64,000 nucleotides of DNA from Candidatus Vallotiella hemipterorum (lineage in GTDB: Bacteria; Pseudomonadota; Gammaproteobacteria; Burkholderiales; Burkholderiaceae), in assembly GCF_910593725.1 (NCBI RefSeq), contig NZ_OU343031.1, forward strand, positions 310,001-374,000. The letters run 5' to 3'. The notes beneath the pieces are model-generated. The model made no database searches and was not told the origin of the DNA. It saw only the letters and a list, made by a program, of their open reading frames with translations. This document shows positions 1 through 9,901 of this stretch, in pieces. Made by a program: the position numbers and the translations under genes. Numbering within the stretch: position 1 is the stretch's first letter; every line of letters begins with the position of its first letter.

Positions 1-808
1 GAAAAATACCCGTTATCTACATGCTGAACTTCATCAAATATGCTTTAACTATTTTTTAAAATAAGCATCACCCGCTAGTAATAATCGTTGTACCAGTATC
101 TAGAAACGTAGATACTCTTAGATCTCACCTGCACTACTTAAAGTGGCTTAAGCATAGATCGTTAATATGTATTTGTGCAATAAAGCTTGGTAGTATAAAT
201 AAGCTGATTTCAAGCAGAATAAACCTTGATTGAACAATACTAATTAGTATAAAAATAATTATTAGATGGCATGGAGCTACTTCCTACTAATTGGAAGTAT
301 TGTCGCACACATGATAGCCTCGTAATTTCTCCTCACGGGGTGCCTTAAAAGGCTTTATAATATAGAAAATACAAGCTGTATAACTCTCATCCATATAAAA
401 AAGCTTTAGATCGATAAAACTACATAAAGTAGATGATAAGCAAGCGTATTGCTGTTATATTCAAGCACTTACAACTCTCATAAGTTAGCCTGAGGGCTAT
501 AGAGTAGCTTCTAACTATATACTAGATAGTGTATAGATAAGATTATTCAGTACACTATACTGTATTTGGGTGCAAAGTCTGATGAAAAATAATCCATCCT
601 TCTTCAAAAGAAAATGCAAAAGCACCGTCAGAATATTGCCCTAATAGTACTATGCAATAGTAACCCACCCTGGATACGGTTACTAGAAACCCTGTAATAG
701 GTGGGCATGCACGCTCAAAGTATTAGGGAACTATTTCAAGTTATAATCGCTCTCTTCGCTAAATTAAAAATTTAGATACTTCTACAGATTATTTAGGCAA
801 AATATAGC
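1..808. other. Gene-free stretch upstream of rpsP
   Basis: No reading frame here resembles a known protein, and I see no RNA gene. The DNA is AT-rich and carries stops in all frames. In related Burkholderia a gene normally lies directly upstream of rpsP, so this is probably eroded coding DNA, but no recognisable relic remains. The last 60 bases hold the likely promoter of rpsP. Confidence 0.6.
742..747 (+). promoter_or_regulatory. Possible -10 box for rpsP
   Basis: A perfect TATAAT lies 61 bases upstream of the rpsP start codon. No convincing -35 hexamer is found 16-18 bases further upstream, so this is a weak prediction in AT-rich DNA. Confidence 0.3.
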
Positions 809-1063
809 ATGGTTATTATCCGTTTTGCTCGGGGTGGTTCGAAAAAGCGTCCATTCTATAACATTGTTGCAACCGACTCTCGTAATCGCCGAGATGGTCG
901 TTTTATTGAGCGCATTGGTTTTTACAATCCACTTTCAACAAAAGGAATATCTCTGCATATTGCACAAGACCGCTTAACATACTGGCGAAGCGTTGGCGCA
1001 CAGCTGTCAATGACCGTAGCTAGACTAGTTAAAAAAGCGAGTATTGTAAAACCGTCTATGTAA
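809..1063 (+). CDS. rpsP: 30S ribosomal protein S16
   Basis: This is a full-length S16 (84 residues). It has the family start [20 protein letters not shown] followed by the conserved [19 protein letters not shown] block. S16 binds 16S rRNA early in assembly of the small subunit. The C-terminal tail is shorter and less basic than in free-living relatives but ends at the usual place. It opens the classical rpsP-rimM-trmD-rplS cluster, although 123 bases separate it from rimM. No strong ribosome binding site is visible; an AGG lies rather far upstream of the ATG. Confidence 0.97.
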   Translation: MVIIRFARGGSKKRPFYNIVATDSRNRRDGRFIERIGFYNPLSTKGISLHIAQDRLTYWRSVGAQLSMTVARLVKKASIVKPSM

Positions 1064-1186
1064 GCAGTTAAAATGCACAAATTATCCGAATTTACCCAGT
1101 GCAATATTACTTGCATCTGCTAAACTGTACTGCGAGATCGATAAAATACTAAAAGTGTAGGTAAATATTATATATTTACCCAGCCA

Positions 1187-1807
1187 ATGTTTATTAGGCA
1201 CATTCTATGTGCTCCCTGTTGGGGGGGTGCGGTTTGGTCTGAGTCTGGTGTCAATAAAGTGGAGTTATTTCCGGACAATGCAATCGAGGTAGGTAAGATT
1301 ATCGGTGCTTACGGTGTCAAAGGCTGGTTGAGGATAATGCCACATGCCTGCATTAATCTAAGTGGTAGTGCGCTGCTAAATACTACATCATGGTGGTTTT
1401 TCAAGGACGGCGCCTATAGTGCGGCACAAGTTATATCGGGCAAGAAACACGGCACTACTATAATAGTGAAACTTGCCGGATATGCAGATCGAGAGCCTGC
1501 ACTCACACTGCGTGGCGCCACAGTGTACATACGCCGTTCAGATTTTCCGATGCTGGAGCATAACGAGTACTACTGGGTAGATTTGATTGGTTTAGTAGTC
1601 ATTACTAGATCTAATAATGCGCTTGGCCGTGTCGTAAACCTGCTTGATAATGGTGCACACACAATCTTATGTGTGGAATACGATAAGGTCTCAAGGAATG
1701 GGAAAATAACGAAAGCAGAGCAACTAATTCCGTTTGTTGACGCTTATGTGAAGAGGGTCGATCTATCAGCCTGTTATATAGTGGTCGACTGGAGCGTTAA
1801 CTATTAA
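1187..1807 (+). CDS. rimM: Ribosome maturation factor RimM
   Basis: RimM binds S19 and helps mature the head of the 30S subunit. The protein matches Burkholderia RimM from about residue 25 onward: the [17 protein letters not shown] start of the RimM N-domain, the linker [12 protein letters not shown], and the PRC-barrel with the end DWSVNY. The first 24 residues do not look conserved. They contain a run of seven G at 1221-1227, so a GTG at 1259 could be the true start or a slippage event could have altered the N-terminus. The stop codon overlaps the upstream candidate trmD start as TAATG, which suggests translational coupling. Confidence 0.93.
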   Translation: MFIRHILCAPCWGGAVWSESGVNKVELFPDNAIEVGKIIGAYGVKGWLRIMPHACINLSGSALLNTTSWWFFKDGAYSAAQVISGKKHGTTIIVKLAGYADREPALTLRGATVYIRRSDFPMLEHNEYYWVDLIGLVVITRSNNALGRVVNLLDNGAHTILCVEYDKVSRNGKITKAEQLIPFVDAYVKRVDLSACYIVVDWSVNY

Positions 1808-1818
1808 TGCAGCGAGGA

Positions 1819-2583
1819 ATGCAATTCGATATTATAACGCTGTTCCCTAAGATGTTTCAGGCTCTTACTGAGTGGGGCGTCACCAGCCGAGCTGCTAAGC
1901 AACAATATTATTTTTTGCGTACGTGGAATATCCGTGACTTTACGACAGATAACCACCAGACAATCGATGATCGTCCATATGGAGGTGGTCCGGGTATGGT
2001 AATGCTGGCCCAGCCACTCGCTGATGCGATAGCTGCTGCCAGAGAGGCTCAATGCTCGGATTTAGATAAATCACCGCCGGACTATTCTCGAGTTGTACTA
2101 ATGTCTCCTCAAGGTCGTCCACTAGATCATACAAAGGTAATGGAATATGCAGCGTTGCCTGCTTTAATTGTGTTGTGCGGCCGATATGAGTCGATCGATC
2201 AGCGGTTAATTGATCAAGAGGTAGACGATGAAGTAAGTCTCGGCGATTTCGTATTATCGGGCGGTGAATTACCTGCAATGGCTTTAATGGACGCGATCAT
2301 TCGGCAGTTGCCTGGCGTATTAAACGATCCTAGGTCAGCTGTACAGGAAAGTTTTGTTAATGGGCTGCTTGAATGCCCACATTACACGCGCCCATGCAGA
2401 TATCGAGATGTACGGGTACCTGACATTTTACTTACGGGACATCATGAGAAGATTGCATGTTGGCGCCGCCGTGAGGCGTTACGGAATACGCTAGTCAAGC
2501 GACCTGACCTTATCCAGCGCGCTCGGCGTTATAAGATGCTGAGCTGTGCTGATGAAGCGTGGCTTGCAACTCTTATGGTATAG
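1819..2583 (+). CDS. trmD: tRNA (guanosine(37)-N1)-methyltransferase TrmD
   Basis: TrmD makes m1G37 next to the anticodon and prevents +1 frameshifting. The SPOUT signature is intact: the [13 protein letters not shown] segment, LLCGRYE-type motif [12 protein letters not shown], and the deep-knot motif [20 protein letters not shown]. The C-terminal domain with [10 protein letters not shown] follows. An in-frame ATG lies at 1807, overlapping the rimM stop, but the family begins [10 protein letters not shown] at 1819, so I chose 1819. An AGGA sits directly before this ATG, unusually close, so 1807 remains possible. Length is normal (254 residues). Confidence 0.96.
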   Translation: MQFDIITLFPKMFQALTEWGVTSRAAKQQYYFLRTWNIRDFTTDNHQTIDDRPYGGGPGMVMLAQPLADAIAAAREAQCSDLDKSPPDYSRVVLMSPQGRPLDHTKVMEYAALPALIVLCGRYESIDQRLIDQEVDDEVSLGDFVLSGGELPAMALMDAIIRQLPGVLNDPRSAVQESFVNGLLECPHYTRPCRYRDVRVPDILLTGHHEKIACWRRREALRNTLVKRPDLIQRARRYKMLSCADEAWLATLMV

Positions 2584-2614
2584 GAATATTAGTGGTTAGT
2601 ATGCGCAGAAAAGC

Positions 2615-2634
2615 AGCAGCCAAATCTGGCTGCT
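2615..2634 (+). other. Perfect 8-bp hairpin between trmD and rplS
   Basis: AGCAGCCA, a four-base loop, then TGGCTGCT form a perfect stem. It is followed by five A on this strand and by a short T run on the opposite strand, so it is not a normal terminator for trmD. It could be an RNA processing or attenuation element ahead of rplS. Confidence 0.5.
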
Positions 2635-2717
2635 AAAAATCAGCCCATCCTCTACTGAGACCTCGATCGTAATCGAGGTATGGAAAATAAGCAGTAAGAT
2701 GGTTATAGGAGCCAATC

Positions 2718-3104
2718 ATGAATCTGATTGAAAAACTCGAGCAGGAAGAAATTAAGCGTGTTCTTATAGGAAAGAGTATTCCAACCTTTGAGCCAGGTGA
2801 TACGGTTATAGTTAATGTGAGCGTAGTCGAAGGTAATCGAAAACGTGTACAAGCGTATGAAGGTGTAGTAATCGCAAAACGAAATCGTAGTCTGAACTCT
2901 TCATTTATAGTCCGCAAAATTTCATCTGGAGAGGGTGTTGAGCGAACATTTCAAGTGTACTCACCACTAATTGCTAGCATTGTCGTAAAGCGCCGTGGTG
3001 CCGTGCGCCGTGCAAAGCTATATTATCTGCGAGAGCGCTCAGGTAAATCTGCTCGGATTAAAGAAAAGCTTTCATATAAAGAACGCACGGTGTCTTCTCA
3101 TTAA
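2718..3104 (+). CDS. rplS: 50S ribosomal protein L19
   Basis: L19 lies at the 30S-50S interface. The sequence carries the family blocks [33 protein letters not shown] and [11 protein letters not shown], then the basic tail with [17 protein letters not shown]. Length (128 residues) is normal. AGGAG lies six bases before the ATG, the clearest ribosome binding site in this cluster. An intrinsic terminator follows at once, closing the operon. Confidence 0.98.
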   Translation: MNLIEKLEQEEIKRVLIGKSIPTFEPGDTVIVNVSVVEGNRKRVQAYEGVVIAKRNRSLNSSFIVRKISSGEGVERTFQVYSPLIASIVVKRRGAVRRAKLYYLRERSGKSARIKEKLSYKERTVSSH

Positions 3105-3116
3105 GAATAAACTAGA

Positions 3117-3142
3117 AAAGCACCTAGTCACAGGTGCTTTTT
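3117..3142 (+). terminator. Intrinsic terminator of the rpsP-rplS operon
   Basis: AAAGCACCT and AGGTGCTTT form a nine-pair stem around a six-base loop, and the descending arm runs into five T. It starts 12 bases after the rplS stop. Confidence 0.9.
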
Positions 3143-3860
3143 ATTAAAAAATTACTATATATGAGAGTACGATAATTATATAGAGAATCTCTGTAGACCT
3201 AAATACAGGTCAGAGACATGCTAACTAGCTACATGCAGCAGTCAATGTGATGATGTGAGCATAAATAATGCAGGAGAAGTATCTTAGTATTTATCTACTA
3301 GTTTATTTAACTGGAAATTAATAGACACCGGATACTAGAGAGTCTTAAGTACTGCTGGTTTATTAGATAGGTGAGTTTTACAAGCAAATATATTTTTCTT
3401 ATTCTAGGAATGTAGAACACTATTTTTTACATTGATATGTTTCAGAACTAAATAGTTGAAATAACTATTTGACCCGCATTAGTTAGCATTACAATAAGCA
3501 TTGCCTATTAATTTTTACTAAACTAGGGCTCTATACTGCCTGTGCGGTATCTTTATTAAAGGGATGTCGTCAAATCGTATTATAATACTCACATAATCTT
3601 TTCTGTATTTCCGATTTTAATTATTATCCAGTACTATAGTAGTTAAATTTCGATTTAGTGCTGCTAGGTTAACATATAACTTAGAGGCATAAAACCTGCG
3701 ATAAGATAAGCATCAAAAATCTTTTGCATTACCACATAGTATATTTTGCATTACCACATAGTATAAATTGTACATTAAATGTCATATAACTGAGAAGATA
3801 GTAGTAATTTATTATTATTAGAAGAATTTATTGAGAAAGCTACATATCGAAGGCTATTGA
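3143..3860. other. Gene-free stretch between rplS and rsgA
   Basis: No coding frame is recognisable. In Burkholderia a Nudix CoA pyrophosphatase gene usually sits here, but I could not find its Nudix box in any frame. The only distinct element is a two-copy tandem repeat near 3722. Confidence 0.5.
3722..3765. repeat. Perfect tandem repeat, 22 bp x 2
   Basis: A 22-base unit beginning TTTTGCATTACCACATAG is repeated twice head to tail without any mismatch. It is probably a recent slippage duplication in non-coding DNA. Confidence 0.85.
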
Positions 3861-4790
3861 TCACCGGGTTCGACGTTTAATAGGTTGGCTTATTTCGTTT
3901 AGAAGCTGTGTATACAACGCATAGCGTGTTAGCGAGATGTGTCCTTGTGCTAGAGCTTTTAGTATCGCACAACGCGGCTCGTTTAAATGATGGCAATTGT
4001 AAAAACCACAACTGCCAAGCAGCGCTCGGAACTCGGGAAATGCGCGCTCAAGCTGGCCCTCTGTCAGATAATATAACCCGAACTCTTGGAAACCTGGTGA
4101 GTCGATTAATGCTCCACCAATTGTCAATTCATACCATCGCGTGAAGGTAGTGGTATGGCGGCCGCTATTCAGCGCAGACGAAATTTCTAGCGTCATAGTA
4201 TTTGCATTTGGCACTAATAGATTGACTAGGGTTGACTTTCCCATGCCAGATTGACCTAGTAGCAGGGTAGCACGCTGTGAAAGTAAAGGCATAAGCGTGG
4301 CTCGCGCGCAATCAGCGTCGGCGGTTATAGATGCCTCGACGACCCAGTAGCCTAGTGCTGAATAAAATGCGACGCGTTCTCGGGCAAGCGGTAGCGAGGC
4401 GAGTAAATCGGCTTTATTTAGCAGTATCACTAACTCAAGCTGATGGGCTTCGGCGGCTATCAGTGCACGCCCGAGAAAATCCTCGCTGAAATACGGTTCG
4501 GTTGCTAATACGATGAGTAGCTGATCCACATTAGACGCAAAGCGTTTTGATTTAAACCGGTCAGAGCGGCGGAATAAGTTACGTCGTGTATCGATCGCAA
4601 CAATAACCCCTTGGTTCTCGGATATCGTTAGAAAGCTGACGCGGTCACCAACAGTAATTTCGTTTCTTTTTCCGTGTGTAAAGCATTGCAGTAGCGAATC
4701 ACCTCTATCGGGCTGGACCATATAATGCCGGCCATGTGAAGCTAGGACTCGACCTTTGCTGGGGTTATCTATTTTTATTCGATTTTTCAT
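3861..4790 (-). CDS. rsgA: Ribosome small-subunit GTPase RsgA
   Basis: RsgA (YjeQ) is a circularly permuted GTPase that checks late 30S maturation. The order is an OB-fold N-domain, the GTPase with P-loop GQSGMGKST and G3 motif DSPGFQEFG, and a C-terminal zinc finger carrying the Cys and His residues of [14 protein letters not shown]. The open frame extends 33 codons upstream to 4889, but those residues are not conserved, and the ATG at 4788-4790 gives the usual start and a 309-residue protein. It points toward the dead M48 peptidase upstream, as in Burkholderia. Confidence 0.95.
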   Translation of the reverse strand: MKNRIKIDNPSKGRVLASHGRHYMVQPDRGDSLLQCFTHGKRNEITVGDRVSFLTISENQGVIVAIDTRRNLFRRSDRFKSKRFASNVDQLLIVLATEPYFSEDFLGRALIAAEAHQLELVILLNKADLLASLPLARERVAFYSALGYWVVEASITADADCARATLMPLLSQRATLLLGQSGMGKSTLVNLLVPNANTMTLEISSALNSGRHTTTFTRWYELTIGGALIDSPGFQEFGLYYLTEGQLERAFPEFRALLGSCGFYNCHHLNEPRCAILKALAQGHISLTRYALYTQLLNEISQPIKRRTR

Positions 4791-4939
4791 GCTTAGTTGT
4801 GCGCAGAAGCCGCTTGATGTATCGCGCCGAGACGCGGGTGAGCATAAGTAGAATGAAAGGTAAACTTGATTAGGTATCAGTGCCGCCATGCTATTCTAAT
4901 AACCCCTAACTAGCGCTTTTATTAAATCTTGCTTACATG

Positions 4940-5328
4940 GCTTCGTTGTAGGAAAAGAGTAGGCTTTAAACTCATATCTATGAAAAATAGCTCATTAAGA
5001 GGCACTCTAAAAAATAAAGAGACCAGGGTTATTAAGAATAATAAGATTAATATAAGTGTATTTTTTCAGTTTATTATCCACAGTATCACGTCTAAGCTTG
5101 TGTAGAACCGAAGACTTTGAATAGCGAGTTAGATAATACAAATAAAAATATAATTTTTGAGTGTTTTAGAACGTGCTGCTTATTAAAATAACGAGGTTCG
5201 TATACTCGAACTAGGTCAATCGTGCCACCATTATGCTGGTGGAGCCGCATATCAAAGAATCTAATTCGTTTAGATTTAATAATGCGCCTGCGAAGAAATT
5301 TTTTATATGGCAGCTTGAGTGAAATCAT
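4940..5328 (-). pseudogene. Relic of an M48-family membrane metallopeptidase
   Basis: The frame at 5092-5328 aligns with the catalytic region of Burkholderia M48 (Ste24-like) peptidases: KRIRFFDMRL matches KRIVFFDTLL, and NKQHVLKH matches RRHVIKR. The zinc-binding AHELGHF of the active family has become VYEPRYF, so the HExxH motif is destroyed. A further segment near 4950-5030 resembles the following membrane-helix block but is broken by frameshifts. Its position beside rsgA and orn is where the intact gene lies in relatives. The enzyme cannot be active. Confidence 0.6.
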
Positions 5329-5901
5329 ATTCAGATATAAGAGGTAACCTGCCGATAATAAACCCTACCTAAGTAAGGTATATCTAGGTCTATTAGATGG
5401 GAACATGATTACTGCATTACGTTAGTGTGACGAACAACATTTTTTATGTTTAAATCGTAGACTAAGAGATATTGCCCTCGCTTGATCAATATATATTTTA
5501 TAAAATATCAAAGTAGAGTTATGCTTTGATAATAAAGCGCCCGCATAATTCCAACCTCAAATAAACTAGTACCAATAATATTCAAGAGTGCAGACACTAA
5601 TACTATATAACATAGTGATATATGTTGGCGATATTCAATATTACATGCGGCGTGTTAGTAAGTCGGCAATAAGATTGGCAGCAAACCCTTCTATAATCCT
5701 ATTATAATGGAGAGCGAAGTGGTTTTTTATTAGCTCTGAGCATTATAGCTAGGCAGTAGTTACTATTAAAAGTGTGCTGACAAAAATTCCCTAAAAATTT
5801 TTGATTTCAAGAATATCGTGATTCGCGTGCTGTGCAGCATAAATATTGCTACTATGGTGCTTCTGGAAGAATATCAAGACGTCTATTTTATAAGTGCTTA
5901 A
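5329..5901. other. Gene-free stretch before orn
   Basis: This probably holds the unrecognisable N-terminal part of the decayed M48 peptidase gene (minus strand) and the orn promoter. I see no readable frame, repeat or RNA gene. Confidence 0.5.
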
Positions 5902-6507
5902 ATGAACTATAAGTTCAGGCAAACAGATAGCTACCTCACCCTAACCAAAAGTGACTCTAATCTAATTTGGTTAGATATGGAAATGACTGGATTAATTCCA
6001 AACACCGATCGGATCCTTGAGGTTGCTGTAGCAGTCACTGATTCAAACTTATCAGTGGTTATTGAGGGTCCAGTACTATCAATCTATCAATCAGATTTAA
6101 CGCTAAGTACATTAGATGAATGGAATCAGAGAACGCATAGTCACTCAGGATTAATTGAGCGAGTTCGTACTTCATTAATTACCGAAGCTGACGCAGCATC
6201 GCAATTTCTCGAGTTTTTATCACAATATGTTCCGGCTGGAAAGTCGGCAATGTGTGGCAATTCGATTTGCCAAGACCGTCGTTTTATGGCGTGCTGGATG
6301 CCGGAGCTAGAGGTATTTTTCCACTACCGTAATTTAGATGTAAGCACTCTAAAAGAATTATGCCGCCGATGGAAACCCGAAATCTACAAGGGACTTCAGA
6401 AGCGAGCATTACATAGCGCACTATCTGATATTTATGAGTCAATCGATGAGTTAAGGTACTACCGAGAGAATTTCCTGCGCATTGACAACGCCAGGGCTCT
6501 AAGTTAA
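5902..6507 (+). CDS. orn: Oligoribonuclease
   Basis: Orn degrades two- to five-nucleotide RNA fragments and completes mRNA turnover. It is a DEDDh exonuclease: Asp25 and Glu27 in WLDMEMTGL, the [11 protein letters not shown] motif with the third acid, and the His/Asp pair in [15 protein letters not shown]. The [17 protein letters not shown] block is near-identical to Burkholderia Orn. Length (201 residues) is normal. The first 18 residues are weakly conserved, so a later start cannot be excluded. Confidence 0.96.
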   Translation: MNYKFRQTDSYLTLTKSDSNLIWLDMEMTGLIPNTDRILEVAVAVTDSNLSVVIEGPVLSIYQSDLTLSTLDEWNQRTHSHSGLIERVRTSLITEADAASQFLEFLSQYVPAGKSAMCGNSICQDRRFMACWMPELEVFFHYRNLDVSTLKELCRRWKPEIYKGLQKRALHSALSDIYESIDELRYYRENFLRIDNARALS

Positions 6508-7035
6508 GCCATAATGCTTGAGAGATCTCTAACGCAGCCAACTAAAACTACATAGTTTATAGATACAAATTATTAATTACTTTTGGACGTACTAGAGCAA
6601 TTTTCTAAAAATACATAGGGTTAGATTGCTAAGTAGCCAGCATTATATGCGTTTAATCTTAGATGAGCATACTTTTTATATTCTATTTTTTGCTTTATAT
6701 ATACAACTATAGTGTATAAAACTGCTACATTAATATTCTTCAAATTTCGGATTGGATGATACTCTACTATATAATTAGAACTTTCTGCGCTTCCCCTAAT
6801 AGGGGTATGATATTGTGCGCCTTGTTTATAGAGCGCGAGCTAAGTCTCTAAAGTAGAGAAACGCTTAAACAATATATTTTTATGTTGTATGCTAGATAAG
6901 CGTTTAAAGCTTGTGCGGTCGTCATGAGTTTATATATTACTGAGATGCTCTGGTGGTTAAAAAAACAGTTTCGGCTATATTACCACCTCGTTTCGTATCT
7001 TACGAGTTACATACGTACACAAGGATAAAACTGAT
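6508..7035. other. Gene-free stretch between orn and pmbA
   Basis: No gene is visible. In Burkholderia a DUF615 (YjgA) gene lies on the opposite strand next to pmbA. I searched the minus strand for its conserved segments and did not find them. A short five-pair hairpin (CCCCT/AGGGG) lies at 6793-6805. Confidence 0.5.
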
Positions 7036-8394
7036 ATGGTAGTACAGCGGCACGTGTTTTTACACACTCAGATGCAATTAAAAAATATTGCAGCGGATAT
7101 TTTGCGATACGCAAAGACGCTTGGGGCAACTGATGCGGCAACTGAGATTTCAGAGAGCGATGGTTTATCAGTATTAGTACGACGAGGTAAGGTTGAGACA
7201 ATCGAGCACAACCATAATAAGATTATAGGAGTGACCCTATTTATCGGTCAAAAACGTGGTAATGCGAGCACCTCCGATTTCTCGCCAACGGCGTTACGAG
7301 ATACAGTAGCCGCCGCATATGACATTGCCCGGTTTACGGCGGAGGATAACTGCGCTGGGCTTGCTGAAGCAGATCTACTTGAGATGCACCCGTCGGATTT
7401 AGATTTATTTCACCCATGGACGCTCGATACTGAAGGCGCCATAAATATTGCGAACCGCGCTGAACAAGCAGCGTTCGACACAGATCCACAGATCTGTAAT
7501 AGTGAAGGTGCGTGCGTATCCACTCAGCATGCACAGTTTATTCTAGCCACCTCACGCGGTTTTGTCGGCGGTTATCCATACTCATGTCATTCTATCTCCT
7601 GTGCACCGATCTCTGGCAGTGGCCAGCAGATGCAGCGTGATAACTGGTATATGACATGCCGCTCGGCATCTGATCTAGCCATGCCTGAGGAAATAGGTCG
7701 CTATGCCGCCGAGCGTGCGCTAGCGCGTATTGGAGCCCGACGGCTCAGTACTCGTAGATGTCCAGTGTTATTTGAGGCGCCACTCGCAGTTAGTATACTT
7801 GACGCTTTCGTTCAGGCGACTAGCGGCGGAGCGTTGTACCGTAAAATGAGTTTTTTAACTGATTCATTTGGCAAACTTATATTTTCGCCGCATATACAGG
7901 TCTATGAAGACCCGCATGTACTTAGAGGGCTTGGTAGTGCACCATTTGATTCGGAGGGTGTGCGTACTACTAAGCGTGAAGTTGTACGAGATGGTATTCT
8001 GCAAGGGTACTTCCTATCAACGTATTCTGCTCGAAAGCTTGGCTTAAAAACTACAGGGAATGCCGGCGGTTCGCACAATCTATCATTAACTAGTACGCTT
8101 ACATGCGAGGATGATAATTTCCAAGCAATGTTATATAAGCTTGGAACGGGACTACTATTAACCGAGCTGATGGGACAGGGTATAAACTTTGTAACAGGCG
8201 ACTATTCGCGAGGCGCATCAGGATTTTGGGTAGAAGACGGCCAAATACAGTATCCAGTTGAAGAGATTACAGTCGCGAGTACACTGCAACAAATGTTTTC
8301 ACAAATCGTCGCGATCGGTACTGATAAAGTTATCCGCGGAACGAAAAAAACTGGATCAATACTAATTGATCAGATGATGATTGCGGGCCAGTAA
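7036..8394 (+). CDS. pmbA: Metalloprotease TldE/PmbA
   Basis: PmbA (TldE) is the non-catalytic partner in the TldD/TldE protease, which degrades unfolded peptides and matures some ribosomal peptides. Conserved blocks are present throughout: LVRRGKVETIEHN, IGQKRGNASTSDFS, ATSRGFVGGYPYS, STYSARKLGLKTTGNAGG and TGDYSRGASGFWVE. The upstream ATG is preferred over one at 7072 because the region around LHTQMQLKNIA also aligns with Burkholderia PmbA. Length (452 residues) is normal. TldD is not in this window. Confidence 0.95.
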   Translation: MVVQRHVFLHTQMQLKNIAADILRYAKTLGATDAATEISESDGLSVLVRRGKVETIEHNHNKIIGVTLFIGQKRGNASTSDFSPTALRDTVAAAYDIARFTAEDNCAGLAEADLLEMHPSDLDLFHPWTLDTEGAINIANRAEQAAFDTDPQICNSEGACVSTQHAQFILATSRGFVGGYPYSCHSISCAPISGSGQQMQRDNWYMTCRSASDLAMPEEIGRYAAERALARIGARRLSTRRCPVLFEAPLAVSILDAFVQATSGGALYRKMSFLTDSFGKLIFSPHIQVYEDPHVLRGLGSAPFDSEGVRTTKREVVRDGILQGYFLSTYSARKLGLKTTGNAGGSHNLSLTSTLTCEDDNFQAMLYKLGTGLLLTELMGQGINFVTGDYSRGASGFWVEDGQIQYPVEEITVASTLQQMFSQIVAIGTDKVIRGTKKTGSILIDQMMIAGQ

Positions 8395-8407
8395 GTCATT
8401 ATATTAA

Positions 8408-8905
8408 TTAGCGAATCCTTTCGTATTCGACGAATGCATAAGTAAAGTCGTTCGGTGGGTATGTGCGATGGGTTTCGCGTGACACCTCTCGCCATGCCTC
8501 ACGAAATGGTATAAAAAACGTTGAATCGCCTTCAAATATTTGGTTTATTTCGGTGACCATTAATCGCTCCGCATATTTAATGCCCTCTTGATATAACTGG
8601 GCACCGCCTATTAAGTATGCGAACGGCTCGTTCAACGTTTCGCACAGTGCAATCGCCGCCTCTAAGCTTGTGACTGTATTACAACCGTCAAAATGACGAC
8701 GCGCATCATGCGTCACAACAATATTCTTACGACCCGGCAATGCGCGTTGAATAGATTCGTGAGTCTTACGTCCCATGATAATAGGTATACCCATTGTTTT
8801 TCGCTTGAAATGGATCAGATCTTCAGGTAATTGCCAGGGCAGTTTATTGTTCAAGCCGATTACACCGTTATATGCGTGCGCGACGATTAAGAAAAGGGTT
8901 GTCAT
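8408..8905 (-). CDS. folA: Dihydrofolate reductase
   Basis: FolA reduces dihydrofolate to tetrahydrofolate with NADPH. Visible family features are the N-terminal strand and Met20-type loop ([16 protein letters not shown]), the [13 protein letters not shown] helix, the [11 protein letters not shown] segment, and the NADPH-site glycine pair in [11 protein letters not shown]. The frame continues 26 codons upstream, but the ATG at 8903-8905 gives the canonical [14 protein letters not shown] start and 165 residues. It lies just downstream of thyA in the same direction, so the dihydrofolate made by ThyA is recycled by a neighbour. Confidence 0.95.
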   Translation of the reverse strand: MTTLFLIVAHAYNGVIGLNNKLPWQLPEDLIHFKRKTMGIPIIMGRKTHESIQRALPGRKNIVVTHDARRHFDGCNTVTSLEAAIALCETLNEPFAYLIGGAQLYQEGIKYAERLMVTEINQIFEGDSTFFIPFREAWREVSRETHRTYPPNDFTYAFVEYERIR

Positions 8906-9064
8906 CGTTCTGCCATGAATTAGATTCTTAGGATCTAGATTCGCTTCTCTATCCATGCGTGCGGGTTGAATGCAGCCAAGCATCTGTTACAAGACTAGAT
9001 ACTGGGTATAAGGATAGGCAGCTATAACTGTTATTCATGAAGCGTACAACTTAGGAGTGCCTAG

Positions 9065-9901
9065 CTATACAGCAATAGGTGCAGTGATATAGGGATGGGG
9101 ATCATAACCAGTAATCTCGAAGTCTTCAAAATTATAATTAAATAGAGTTTCCGGATATCGCTTGATAATAAGCTGTGGAGGCGGCCGTGGCGTGCGAGTA
9201 AGTTGTAACTGGGCTTGGTTAATGTGATTTAGGTATAAGTGGGCATCGCCAATTGAATGAACTATTTCTCCTGGCTTCAGGCCGAGCTGTTGCGCAATCA
9301 TATGAGTGAGAAATGCTAGGGATGCGAAGTTATACGGGATCCCTAGAAACCAATCGCCAGAGCGCTGGGTAAGCATACAGCTCAGCTTATTATTAGCGAT
9401 GTAAAACTGATATAGGATATGGCATGGCGGCAATGACATGCGTCCATCCAATACATTTTGTACAGGAGATTTCGACTCGTCGGGTAGGAATGATACATTC
9501 CATGCGCTAATAATATGCCGGCGGCTGTCTGGATTCATACGCAGCGAGTTTAGCAGTATCTGTACTTGATCAGTCCAAGTGCCATCAGGATTGCGCCATA
9601 CGCGCCACTGTGAGCCATAAATAGGCCCGAGCTCCCCGTTAGGGGTAGCCCATTCATCCCAGATTGTTACGCCATTCTTATTTAGGTAGCTAATATTTGT
9701 ATCACCCCTCAGAAACCATAATAATTCATGAAGGATCGATCTCACATGCAATTTCTTAGTGGTTAGTAATGGAAAGCTACTAGATAAATCATGGCGATAT
9801 GAAACACCAAATAGTGAGCGCGTGCCTGTTCCAGTACGATCGCTCTTGATTACACCATGTTCGAGTATATCCTTGAGAATAGATAGATACGATATATCCA
9901 T
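9065..9901 (-). CDS. thyA: Thymidylate synthase
   Basis: ThyA converts dUMP to dTMP, using methylene-tetrahydrofolate and releasing dihydrofolate. The DRTGTGT phosphate-binding loop, the catalytic Cys160 in [11 protein letters not shown], the [12 protein letters not shown] folate/dUMP block and the C-terminal PYITAPIAV are all present. A Gly-Trp stands where most family members have Ala/Cys-hydrophobic (RSGDWFLG). Length is 278 residues, somewhat longer than the 264 of E. coli because of a short insertion before the active-site Cys, normal for Burkholderia. It is probably transcribed with folA. Confidence 0.97.
   Translation of the reverse strand: MDISYLSILKDILEHGVIKSDRTGTGTRSLFGVSYRHDLSSSFPLLTTKKLHVRSILHELLWFLRGDTNISYLNKNGVTIWDEWATPNGELGPIYGSQWRVWRNPDGTWTDQVQILLNSLRMNPDSRRHIISAWNVSFLPDESKSPVQNVLDGRMSLPPCHILYQFYIANNKLSCMLTQRSGDWFLGIPYNFASLAFLTHMIAQQLGLKPGEIVHSIGDAHLYLNHINQAQLQLTRTPRPPPQLIIKRYPETLFNYNFEDFEITGYDPHPYITAPIAV

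Noticed and set aside
3722-3765. Possible CRISPR-like repeat
   Set aside because: The two copies are directly adjacent with no spacer between them, and no cas gene is present.
5074-5082. Perfect DnaA box TTATCCACA
   Set aside because: Only one exact box occurs here, with no cluster, dnaA, dnaN or AT-rich unwinding element beside it; about one such match per window of this size is expected by chance.
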